From the NCBI GenBank assembly GCA_937929935.1, contig CALFUL010000021.1, forward strand, positions 1 through 64,000: a stretch of DNA of 64,000 nucleotides. The letters run 5' to 3'. Under the pieces are notes generated by a model that was not told the DNA's origin, did no database searches, and worked only from the letters and a program-made list of their open reading frames with translations. Below are positions 50,191 to 57,789 of this stretch, one piece after another (the first letter of the stretch is position 1; the number at the start of each line of letters is the position of its first letter). The stretch is from an uncultured Flavobacteriaceae bacterium (lineage in GTDB: Bacteria > Bacteroidota > Bacteroidia > Flavobacteriales > Flavobacteriaceae). The position numbers and the translations under genes are program-made.

Positions 50191-50198
50191 TATTTTTG
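50191..50198 (+). promoter_or_regulatory. Possible -7 element of the hemA promoter
   Basis: TATTTTTG fits the Bacteroidota TAnnTTTG element and lies 18 bp before the hemA start codon. No good -33 element at the right spacing was found, so this is weak. Confidence 0.3.
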
Positions 50199-50215
50199 CC
50201 TTTGTAAATTTTTGC

Positions 50216-51478
50216 ATGCAAGAATACCATATTTCAAAGTTTAATTCTTTCTACACCATTGGTCTTAACTATAAAAAGGCTGATGCTGACCTTCGAGGCA
50301 AATTCAATTTAGATGCTGTAGCGATGGATACCCTTTTACTTCAAGCCAAAGAATCAGGTATTGATGGTCTTTTAGTTACCTCAACATGCAATCGCACGGA
50401 ATTACATGGTTTTGCCCAACATCCTTTTCAATTGATTAAACTACTTTGTGATCATTCACTGGGTACCGTAGAAGAATTTCAAAAGGTTGCCTACGTATAT
50501 AAAAACAATGATGCTATTAGCCATCTTTTTAAAGTTGGTACCGGTCTTGACAGTCAAATTCTAGGTGATTTTGAAATTATAAGTCAACTCAAACAGAGTT
50601 TTGTGCGCTCTAAGAAAATAGCTATTGCGAACCCTTTTATTGAGCGTTTATGCAATGCCGTTATTCAGGCCAGTAAACGCATTAAAACAGAAACAGAAAT
50701 TTCTACTGGCGCCACCTCTGTAGCTTTTGCTTCAGTGCAGTACATTCTTAAAAATGTGCCCGATATATCAAACAAGAAAATTTTACTTTTTGGCACCGGA
50801 AAAATTGGAAGAAATACTTGTGAAAACCTAATAAAACATACCAAAAACTCTGATATTACCCTAATCAATAGAACCAAAACTAAGGCCGAAGAAATTGCAG
50901 GTAAATTTAATTTGGTGGTTAAAGATTATGGCGATTTACAAACTGAAATTAGAACCACAGACGTTTTGATTGTTGCAACAGGAGCTCAGAAACCCACCAT
51001 AACCAAAAGCCTTATTCATAGCAAAAAGCCGCTATTAATCTTAGATTTATCAATTCCTAAAAATGTGGCTGATGATGTCAAAGGGTTAGCCATGGTTACC
51101 ACAGTTCATTTAGACCAACTTTCGCAAATTACTGATGAAACCCTTGAACGCAGAAAGAAATTTATTCCGCAAGCTGAAGCTATTAATGAAGAAATTAAAG
51201 ACGGTTTCATTAAGTGGCTTGAAACTCGAAAATTTGCGCCTGTAATTAAAGCTTTGAAACAAAAATTAAGCGATATCAAAGACGAAGAGATCGATTATCA
51301 ATCAAAAAAACAAAAAGACTTTAGCAAGGATCAAGCTGATATTGTTTCAAACCGAATTATTCAAAAGATTACCAAACAATTTGCCAACCATTTAAAAGAT
51401 GATACTGTTGATGCGAATCACAGTCTCGAATTACTGAAAAAAATCTTTCAACTTGAAATCGATGCTCAAAATGAATAA
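50216..51478 (+). CDS. hemA: Glutamyl-tRNA reductase
   Basis: First committed step of the C5 haem pathway: reduces glutamyl-tRNA to glutamate-1-semialdehyde with NADPH. The 420 residues show the catalytic Cys58 in TSTCNRTELHG, the GSQILGDFEI-like motif (LDSQILGDFEI), and the nucleotide-binding IGRN segment (GTGKIGRNTCENL). A dimerisation helix ends the protein. The stop overlaps the start of the hemC-hemD gene (ATGAATAA), showing translational coupling. Confidence 0.96.
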   Translation: MQEYHISKFNSFYTIGLNYKKADADLRGKFNLDAVAMDTLLLQAKESGIDGLLVTSTCNRTELHGFAQHPFQLIKLLCDHSLGTVEEFQKVAYVYKNNDAISHLFKVGTGLDSQILGDFEIISQLKQSFVRSKKIAIANPFIERLCNAVIQASKRIKTETEISTGATSVAFASVQYILKNVPDISNKKILLFGTGKIGRNTCENLIKHTKNSDITLINRTKTKAEEIAGKFNLVVKDYGDLQTEIRTTDVLIVATGAQKPTITKSLIHSKKPLLILDLSIPKNVADDVKGLAMVTTVHLDQLSQITDETLERRKKFIPQAEAINEEIKDGFIKWLETRKFAPVIKALKQKLSDIKDEEIDYQSKKQKDFSKDQADIVSNRIIQKITKQFANHLKDDTVDANHSLELLKKIFQLEIDAQNE

Positions 51479-53051
51479 GATAATACGCATAGGAACAAGA
51501 GAAAGCGAACTCGCTCTTTGGCAGGCCAATACGGTCAAAGATCAATTGAAAGCTTTAGGTTTTGATTCAGAATTGATATTGGTAAAATCAACTGGTGATC
51601 TAGTTCTTGACAAGCCTCTTTACGAATTAGGAATTACAGGTATTTTTACCAAAACCTTAGACATTGCTATGCTTAATGGCGAAATTGACATCGCAGTGCA
51701 TTCTCTTAAAGATGTGCCCACCGCTTTACCAAAAGGCATTGTTCAAACGGCAGTTTTAGAGCGTGGTAATTATCTTGATATTTTAGCGTACAAAAAAAAT
51801 CAAGAGTTTCTTAGCGAAAGAGATGCCGTTATTGCAACGGGTAGTCTTCGCAGAAAAGCACAGTGGCTGCATCGGTACCCAACGCATACTATTGTAGATT
51901 TAAGAGGTAATATTAATACCAGGCTTGAAAAATTAGATTCAAATGACTGGAACGGGGCCATTTTTGCTGCGGCTGGTTTAAACAGAATCAATTTGAATCC
52001 GGAAGATACTATAGGACTTACCTGGATGGTTCCGGCACCAGCTCAAGGAGCCATTGTTGTAGTTGCTAGAGAAGAAGATGAAGAAATTATAGCCGCTTGT
52101 CAACAATTGAATCATGAACCTTCTGAACTGTGCACTTCAATAGAGCGTGAGTTTTTAAGACTACTAGAAGGGGGCTGCTCAGCGCCTATTGGAGCACATG
52201 CTAAAATGGATTTTGAAAACAAACAGATAACCTTAAAAGGAGTTTTACTTACTGTTGATGGCGCCAAAAGATTAGAATCTGAGTTTAGTGCTGAAGTAGG
52301 TAATCATCAAAACTTAGCTAAAGATTGCGTTAATAGCATCTTAAGTAGAGGAGGTAAACGTTTGATGAGCGAATTGCAACATGTAGAACGCAAAACAAAC
52401 ATATTTTCTACTAAAAAAATAACCAAGGATCAACTACAATTGTTTAATGATAAACTAAAGGTTGTATCTGATGATTTTATCAAAGTTAGTCCGGCTAGAA
52501 TTCCTGAAAAAATTCTAAAAACCCCAATTCGCAATGTGGTCATCACTAGTAAAAATGCTGTAGAATCTATATTGACTATGGTTTCTTCTCAAGATTTAAA
52601 ATTTGAGAATATCTTTTGCGTGGGGCGCAAAACACGCCGACTCATTGAGCAAAAAATAGGCAAGGTAACCCACATGGAAAAAAGTGCAAAGAAACTAGCT
52701 GAGTACTTAGTTGATTATCTTGAAGGCACTGAATTAACCTATTTCTGTAGTAACATTCGCCTTGATGACCTGCCCACTATTTTAAAAGAAAATAATATTG
52801 AGGTTACTGAAATTGAAACCTACAAAACCAAGCATGATTCAGTTGCCATTGAAGAAGGTGTAGAAGGCGTTATGTTTTATAGTCCGTCAACAATTGAAAG
52901 CTATTTGTTGAAAAATAAAGCAGATAAAATTGCCTATTGTATAGGCGAAACAACTGCCACAGAAGCACGTAAACATTTTGAAGATGTTCGAGTTGCTAAG
53001 ATTCCTGACACAGAGCGTTTGATTGCTTTGGTTAATGAGCATTATGGTTGA
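51471..53051 (+). CDS. hemC: HemC-HemD fusion: porphobilinogen deaminase / uroporphyrinogen-III synthase
   Basis: Residues 1 to about 305 are porphobilinogen deaminase (IGTRESELALWQ, HSLKDVPTALP, TGSLRRKAQWL, DLRGNINTRL, and the dipyrromethane-cofactor Cys in GGCSAPIGA near 235). The rest, from about 320 (IRNVVITSKNAVESI), is uroporphyrinogen-III synthase (YSPSTIESYL, CIGETTATEA). Separate genes are usual, but fusions of this order occur in Bacteroidota. The ATG at 51471 overlaps hemA; an ATG at 51453 is less likely. Confidence 0.94.
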   Translation: MNKIIRIGTRESELALWQANTVKDQLKALGFDSELILVKSTGDLVLDKPLYELGITGIFTKTLDIAMLNGEIDIAVHSLKDVPTALPKGIVQTAVLERGNYLDILAYKKNQEFLSERDAVIATGSLRRKAQWLHRYPTHTIVDLRGNINTRLEKLDSNDWNGAIFAAAGLNRINLNPEDTIGLTWMVPAPAQGAIVVVAREEDEEIIAACQQLNHEPSELCTSIEREFLRLLEGGCSAPIGAHAKMDFENKQITLKGVLLTVDGAKRLESEFSAEVGNHQNLAKDCVNSILSRGGKRLMSELQHVERKTNIFSTKKITKDQLQLFNDKLKVVSDDFIKVSPARIPEKILKTPIRNVVITSKNAVESILTMVSSQDLKFENIFCVGRKTRRLIEQKIGKVTHMEKSAKKLAEYLVDYLEGTELTYFCSNIRLDDLPTILKENNIEVTEIETYKTKHDSVAIEEGVEGVMFYSPSTIESYLLKNKADKIAYCIGETTATEARKHFEDVRVAKIPDTERLIALVNEHYG

Positions 53052-53091
53052 TGGCTGTTGGCAAAAAATATAAAATAGAATACATTTTAAG

Positions 53092-53448
53092 ATGCGAGAT
53101 TTTAGAAAACTTGACATTTGGAAAAACGGAATTGAAATTGTAAAACTCATTTTTAAGTCATCTAGTTCTCTGCCATCTGAAGAAAAATATGGTTTAAGAA
53201 GTCAAATTACGCGCGCTGCCATTTCTATACCTTCCAACATTGCAGAAGGGTGCAGTATAAATAGCCAAATTGAATTCAAACGATATTTAGAAATTGCGAT
53301 GGGTTCGCTTTTCGAAGTAGAAACACAATTAATAATTGCCAAAGAATTAGAATTTATAAAATCCGAAGAGCTTAAACCAGTTTTTGACTTACTTAATAAA
53401 GAAGCAAAAATGATAAATAGCTTAATTCAGAAAATCAAAAATAGCTAA
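53092..53448 (+). CDS. Four-helix-bundle protein (23S rRNA intervening-sequence family)
   Basis: A 118-residue protein of the IVP/S23 four-helix-bundle family. It has MRDFRKLDIWKNGIEIV at the start, then SQITRAAISIPSNIAEGCS, FKRYLEIAMGSLFEVETQL and a terminal helix. Such genes are found inside 23S rRNA intervening sequences or scattered between genes, and their role is unknown. Here it splits hemC-hemD from hemE. A short imperfect hairpin at 53442-53468 follows it. Confidence 0.9.
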   Translation: MRDFRKLDIWKNGIEIVKLIFKSSSSLPSEEKYGLRSQITRAAISIPSNIAEGCSINSQIEFKRYLEIAMGSLFEVETQLIIAKELEFIKSEELKPVFDLLNKEAKMINSLIQKIKNS

Positions 53449-53468
53449 AAGCCAAAGGCTAGCAGCTA
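53442..53468. repeat. Small hairpin after the four-helix-bundle gene
   Basis: TAGCT/AGCTA and AGCC/GGCT arms around an AAA loop, starting at the gene's last codons. Similar short hairpins often border genes of this family. Confidence 0.45.
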
Positions 53469-53478
53469 ATATCCAGTT

Positions 53479-54507
53479 ATGATAAAAAACGATTTATTTT
53501 TAAAAGCCCTGAAGGGCGAAACGGTTGAAAGACCTCCTGTTTGGATGATGCGTCAAGCAGGTAGATATCTTCCTGAGTTCATGGAAATCAAAGCGAAATA
53601 TGATTTCTTTACGCGCTGTCAAACTCCTGAATTAGCCTCTGAAATTACCGTGCAACCCATCCGCAGATATGGCATGGATGCTGCGATATTATTTTGCGAT
53701 ATTTTAGTGATTCCGCAAGCCATGAATATTGAGGTAGAGATGAAACCTAATTTCGGACCGTATCTACCCAACCCCATTCGTTCTCAAAAAGATTTAGATT
53801 CAGTTATTATACCTGATATCAATGACACGCTTGGTTATGTCATGGAAGCCATCAAAGCAACTAAAGAAAAGCTAAACGATGAAGTGCCCCTTATAGGTTT
53901 TGCAGGCTCACCCTGGACGATTCTTTGCTATTGTGTACAAGGGCAAGGAAGTAAAAACTTTGATAAAGCCAAAGAGTTATGCTTTACCCAACCTGTAGTA
54001 GCTCATTCTTTACTTCAAAAAATTACAGATACTACAATCGCCTATCTTAAAGCTAAAGTAAAAGCGGGTGTCAATGCCTTACAACTTTTTGATTCTTGGG
54101 GAGGCATGCTTTCACCTACTGACTACAAAGAGTTTTCTTGGCAATATATGCAGCAGATCGTTGATGCTTTAAAGGATGAAGCTCCGGTAATTGTTTTTGG
54201 AAAAGGCTGTTGGTTCGCCTTAGGTGATATGGCCAAATCAGGTGCTTCTGCATTAGGAGTTGACTGGACCTGCTCAGCAAGAAACGCACGCTACCTAAGC
54301 GGCGGAAAGATTACACTTCAAGGTAATTTTGATCCCTCGCGTTTATTCTCGCCTCCGGCAGAAATTAAAAAGATGGTCACTCAAATGATTAATGAATTCG
54401 GTAAGGATAATTATATTGTCAACCTTGGTCATGGTATTTTACCCACGGTGCCCGTTGAGAATGCAAAAGCCTTTATTGATGCCGTTAAAGAGTATCGCCC
54501 CCTCTAG
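53479..54507 (+). CDS. hemE: Uroporphyrinogen decarboxylase
   Basis: Converts uroporphyrinogen III to coproporphyrinogen III. 342 residues with the [17 protein letters not shown] motif carrying the conserved Arg residues, the Asp in [22 protein letters not shown], and [11 protein letters not shown]. Complete and typical. It follows the four-helix-bundle gene by 30 bp and is followed at once by a hairpin that could attenuate or end transcription. Confidence 0.96.
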   Translation: MIKNDLFLKALKGETVERPPVWMMRQAGRYLPEFMEIKAKYDFFTRCQTPELASEITVQPIRRYGMDAAILFCDILVIPQAMNIEVEMKPNFGPYLPNPIRSQKDLDSVIIPDINDTLGYVMEAIKATKEKLNDEVPLIGFAGSPWTILCYCVQGQGSKNFDKAKELCFTQPVVAHSLLQKITDTTIAYLKAKVKAGVNALQLFDSWGGMLSPTDYKEFSWQYMQQIVDALKDEAPVIVFGKGCWFALGDMAKSGASALGVDWTCSARNARYLSGGKITLQGNFDPSRLFSPPAEIKKMVTQMINEFGKDNYIVNLGHGILPTVPVENAKAFIDAVKEYRPL

Positions 54508-54573
54508 CTCCCCCGAGGGGGAGAGAATGATTACTCGTGTAAAAGACCCCACCTAACCTCCCCAATGGGGAGG
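54508..54573. repeat. Two G/C-rich hairpins after hemE
   Basis: CTCCCCC/GGGGGAG (54508-54523) begins right after the hemE stop codon, and CCTCCCC/GGGGAGG (54557-54573) follows. There is no T tract, so these look like small REP-type repeats rather than classic terminators. The rest of the spacer to 54671 is AT-rich. Confidence 0.65.
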
Positions 54574-54671
54574 AACAAAAATGAAATTGAAAAAATTGAA
54601 GTTAGTTCTAAATTTAAAATACTAAAAAATTAAAGTCCCTACTTGGGAGGGATTTAGGGAGGACTTAAAAA

Positions 54672-55235
54672 ATGATTAATGATTTCAAAGAGTATTATAT
54701 TGACGCCATACATGAAAAATATGCATGGCGCATTTGTGATTTTTGTGTGGCAAATGCCGATAGATTAAAGCGCTTTTTTCCGCAGACCTTAGCACAAAAT
54801 TTGAACCCCGATTTATCTCTAGTATTCGTTGAAACTAAGGTCAAACAATTCACTGCTAAGGAAGAGTTTCTTTTTGTTTTAAAGGAAAAAGAGAATCGTA
54901 CCGTAATAGGTTTGATTTACTTAAAAGAATTAGATTGGGATAAAAAACAAGGCGAACTTGCCTATGCCATAGGATACCAAGTGGAAGGTAAAGGCTATAT
55001 AACTGAAAGCGTTAAAGCTATTTCAGAATGGGCCTTTGAAGAACAACAATTACGTACACTTCAAATCATAGCACATCACTCAAATAATGCAAGCATTCGT
55101 GTGGCAGAAAAATGTAGCTTTACGTGGCAAAAGGTTTTAAAAGGTGCGCATACACCCCCTAACGAAGCACCGCTTGATATGGAATTATATGAACTAACAA
55201 AGACCTGCAAGGCGTTGCCAAAGGCCTCCTTGTAG
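54672..55235 (+). CDS. GNAT family acetyltransferase
   Basis: A 187-residue RimJ/RimL-like N-acetyltransferase: LIYLKELDWDKKQGELAYAIGYQVEGKGYITESV, listed here by its key parts GELAYAIGYQ and GKGYITE (acetyl-CoA-binding loop), and HHSNNASIRVAEKCSF at the C-terminus. The acceptor is unknown. The last residues, KTCKALPKASL, are encoded by a REP palindrome, and the stop codon itself lies in the REP arm, so the tail has been altered by the insertion. Confidence 0.9.
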   Translation: MINDFKEYYIDAIHEKYAWRICDFCVANADRLKRFFPQTLAQNLNPDLSLVFVETKVKQFTAKEEFLFVLKEKENRTVIGLIYLKELDWDKKQGELAYAIGYQVEGKGYITESVKAISEWAFEEQQLRTLQIIAHHSNNASIRVAEKCSFTWQKVLKGAHTPPNEAPLDMELYELTKTCKALPKASL

Positions 55236-55239
55236 GTCT
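55201..55239. repeat. REP palindrome, left border of the RAYT element
   Basis: Arms AGACCTGCAAGG (55201-55212) and CCTTGTAGGTCT (55228-55239) pair over 12 bases with one G-T pair. The GACCT-CAAGG core is the same as in the palindrome at 55810. It includes the GNAT stop codon. Confidence 0.9.
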
Positions 55240-55257
55240 AATTTTAAATGGACGAGA

Positions 55258-56760
55258 ATGAAACTTGAAACTATCGAAAAAGATTGTTATTATCATATCT
55301 ACAATAGAGGTATTAATGGTTGTGTCATTTTTCAAAATGACGAAAACAAACGGTATTTTCTTGACCTTGTTAATACCCATCTTTCAGAAAAAATAGCTGT
55401 ATTAGCTTATTGCTTAATGGACAACCATTATCATATGGCCGTTAAAATAAAGTCAGACGGTAAAGAGGCCGTACAAGCTTTTTCAAATCTGATGAATGCC
55501 TACGCAAAAGCGTTTAATAAAAGAGTGGGAAGAACCGGTAGCTTGTTCGAAAAACATTTTAAACGGATCCTAGTAAATGATGAAACGTATCTAAAAAACC
55601 TAATTGTTTATATTCATACCAATCCTCAAAATCATGGTATTGTAGACGATTTTACAAAATTTCAATTTTCTTCTTATCCGTCCTATTTTTCTAAAAAAGC
55701 AAGTTCGACTCTTGAAATAGAATCACAAGAGGTTCTGAATCTTTTTGACAATTTAGACAACATGGCTTTTGTACACAGAGAAAGCTCTGGCGATGCTGGA
55801 GAAAAAATAGACCTACAAGGTTTTGAAAACCTTGTAGGTCATACTAAAAACATTCAGGTTAAGGATCAATTCTATCAATATATTCAAGATTTACAAGACA
55901 CCATAACTGCTAAGGTTGAAGAAATAGATGGTGAGGCCACATTTCAAGAAGACAACTGGAAACGCCCCGAAGGTGGTGGCGGAAGAACACGCGTAATTAC
56001 CAATGGTAAGGTGTTTGAAAAAGGAGGGGTCAATATTTCAGGTGTACATGGCGAACTACCCAAAAGTATGCAAGATTATTTTGGTGTCAAAGATGCTGAT
56101 TTCTATGCCTGCGGATTGAGTTTGGTGCTACATCCAAAGAATCCGATGGTGCCAACGGTACATGCGAATTGGCGGTATTTTGAAATGTATGATAAAGCCG
56201 GAAACATTGTTAATCAATGGTTTGGTGGCGGTCAAGATTTGACCCCATATTATCTTTTTGACGAAGATGCTATTCATTTTCATTCAGTTTGTAAAAAAGC
56301 ATGCGATGCGCATCATCCCGATTTCTATTCCACCTATAAAAAGCGTTGTGATGAGTATTTTTATAATACCCATAGAAATGAAGCTCGTGGAATTGGCGGA
56401 CTCTTTTTTGACTATTGCAAAGCAACAAATGAAATGAGTATGCCCCAATGGTATGACTTTGTGACTGAAGTAGGTAACAGTTTTTTAGCATCATATATAC
56501 CCATCGTTATAAAACGCAAAGATCTTGATTTTACTACCCTTCAACGTGATTGGCAAGAGATAAGAAGAGGGCGATATGTTGAATTCAATTTAGTGCATGA
56601 TAAAGGCACTTTATTTGGTTTAAAAACTAACGGCCGTATTGAAAGTATTTTGATGAGTTTACCTCCTCATGTGCAATGGCGCTATGACCATCAGCCTGAA
56701 GAAGGTAGTGAAGAAGCCAAACTTTTAAGTGTATTGAAGCAACCAAAAGACTGGGTTTAA
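55258..56760 (+). CDS. hemF: Fusion: REP-associated tyrosine transposase (RAYT) + coproporphyrinogen-III oxidase (HemF)
   Basis: One open frame of 500 codons. Residues 1 to about 178 are a Y1/RAYT transposase with YYHIYNRGIN, the HUH motif His57/His59 (DNHYHM) and the catalytic Tyr118 in IVYIHTNP. Residues 185-194 are encoded by a REP palindrome. From residue 201 (VKDQFYQYIQDL) to the end is a full-length HemF of 300 residues with DNWKRPEGGGGRTRV, VHANWRYFE, WFGGGQDLTPYY, EARGIGGLFFDY and GLKTNGRIESILMSLPP. The codon where HemF normally begins is GTT, not ATG; Met169 is the nearest in-frame internal ATG. HemF oxidatively decarboxylates coproporphyrinogen III using oxygen. Confidence 0.93.
   Translation: MKLETIEKDCYYHIYNRGINGCVIFQNDENKRYFLDLVNTHLSEKIAVLAYCLMDNHYHMAVKIKSDGKEAVQAFSNLMNAYAKAFNKRVGRTGSLFEKHFKRILVNDETYLKNLIVYIHTNPQNHGIVDDFTKFQFSSYPSYFSKKASSTLEIESQEVLNLFDNLDNMAFVHRESSGDAGEKIDLQGFENLVGHTKNIQVKDQFYQYIQDLQDTITAKVEEIDGEATFQEDNWKRPEGGGGRTRVITNGKVFEKGGVNISGVHGELPKSMQDYFGVKDADFYACGLSLVLHPKNPMVPTVHANWRYFEMYDKAGNIVNQWFGGGQDLTPYYLFDEDAIHFHSVCKKACDAHHPDFYSTYKKRCDEYFYNTHRNEARGIGGLFFDYCKATNEMSMPQWYDFVTEVGNSFLASYIPIVIKRKDLDFTTLQRDWQEIRRGRYVEFNLVHDKGTLFGLKTNGRIESILMSLPPHVQWRYDHQPEEGSEEAKLLSVLKQPKDWV
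55810..55840. repeat. REP palindrome, RAYT-HemF junction
   Basis: Perfect 15-bp inverted repeat with a one-base centre: arms 55810-55824 and 55826-55840, starting GACCTACAAGG and ending CCTTGTAGGTC. It has the same core as the palindrome at 55201 and is read in frame as DLQGFENLVG. Confidence 0.95.
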
Positions 56761-56773
56761 TTAACTTTATAGT

Positions 56774-56923
56774 ATGCCCAAAACTGGAAAAGAAAAAAAT
56801 ACGCGTAACAAAGCGAAGCATACCAAGCTTCTCAAACTCAAAAAGACCAAGCTTAAAAAAGAGGCCCAACTTCGAAAAGAACGGTTAAAAGCTATCCTCT
56901 TGAAGAGTAAACAAAAAGAATAA
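56774..56923 (+). CDS. Small basic protein, hypothetical
   Basis: A 49-residue frame starting MPKTGKEKNTRNKAKHTKLL, with about 20 Lys/Arg and no acidic cluster, 13 bp after the hemF stop codon. The composition suggests an RNA- or DNA-binding or ribosome-associated small protein, although short Lys-rich frames also arise by chance. Its position right behind hemF and 14 bp before the next gene supports it as a real gene. The function is unknown. Confidence 0.55.
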   Translation: MPKTGKEKNTRNKAKHTKLLKLKKTKLKKEAQLRKERLKAILLKSKQKE

Positions 56924-56937
56924 TCAACCATACCGCC

Positions 56938-57711
56938 ATGCTTAAATATATCTCTCGAATTGTTCTGATTATCAATTGGAAGACCTTACTGATTACTTTT
57001 CTTTCTATTGCTTCTACAGCCTTTTGTCTATACTATGAGATCAAAGCAGATTTTCCATTAACCCTAATTGGCACTGCTATTGTTTTTCCCATTGTTTTTT
57101 CAATTGGGGGTGCTTATAAACGTCGCGAAGTGGCGTTAGATGAATACGGTTCTATAAAAGCCCACGGGCGAGCCTTGTATTTTGCCGTATCACATTGGCT
57201 CGAAAATCCGCCGCAAGAATTGAAAACCGAACTTAAAACACATTTAGAAAGTTTACTTCATTCATGTCGTGAAATATTCACTCATCCTATTAACGAACTA
57301 GAGACCTACGAAAAAGAAGTATATACTAGTTTTCAAAATCTTTCTGTTTTTATAAAATCTATGCGTTCACATGGCTTACCCTCAGGCGAAGCCTCACGTT
57401 CGAATCAGTTTTTAAGTAAAATGATGATTTCTTTTGAACGCATAAAACATATTTATCAATATAGAACGCCACGTACTTTAAGAACTTATAGCGATATTTT
57501 TATAGTGGTACTTCCAATCATTTACGGGCCTCATTTTGCGGAAAGTGTTACCAGTTATAGCTATGGACTACAATTTGCAGTGCCTATATTATTTAGTGTT
57601 ATTCTAGTCGCTTTAGATAACATTCAATCGCATTTAGAAAATCCGTTTGATCAACAAGGTGAAGATGATGTGCATTTCAATGTAGAAAAGTTTATCAGAA
57701 ATTTAGAGTGA
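56938..57711 (+). CDS. Bestrophin-like membrane protein
   Basis: A 257-residue membrane protein with two N-terminal hydrophobic helices (TLLITFLSIASTAFCLYY and PLTLIGTAIVFPIVFSIGG) and two more near 190-225. The end DNIQSHLENPFDQQGEDDV resembles the Asp-rich, calcium-sensing end of the bestrophin/UPF0187 anion-channel family. The family match is by these features only. It ends the operon before a convergent terminator. Confidence 0.7.
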   Translation: MLKYISRIVLIINWKTLLITFLSIASTAFCLYYEIKADFPLTLIGTAIVFPIVFSIGGAYKRREVALDEYGSIKAHGRALYFAVSHWLENPPQELKTELKTHLESLLHSCREIFTHPINELETYEKEVYTSFQNLSVFIKSMRSHGLPSGEASRSNQFLSKMMISFERIKHIYQYRTPRTLRTYSDIFIVVLPIIYGPHFAESVTSYSYGLQFAVPILFSVILVALDNIQSHLENPFDQQGEDDVHFNVEKFIRNLE

Positions 57712-57752
57712 TACTTCGTTAAGAAAACTAAAAGGTATTAGTTTTTAGTAAT

Positions 57753-57782
57753 AAAAAAGGGCGGTTAAACCACCCTTTTTTA
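57753..57782. terminator. Bidirectional terminator between convergent genes
   Basis: A-rich and T-rich flanks around a GGGCGGT/ACCACCC stem with one C-A mismatch. It can work for the bestrophin-like gene (+) and for the ABC-M1 gene (-). Confidence 0.8.
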
Positions 57783-57789
57783 TGTTCTT

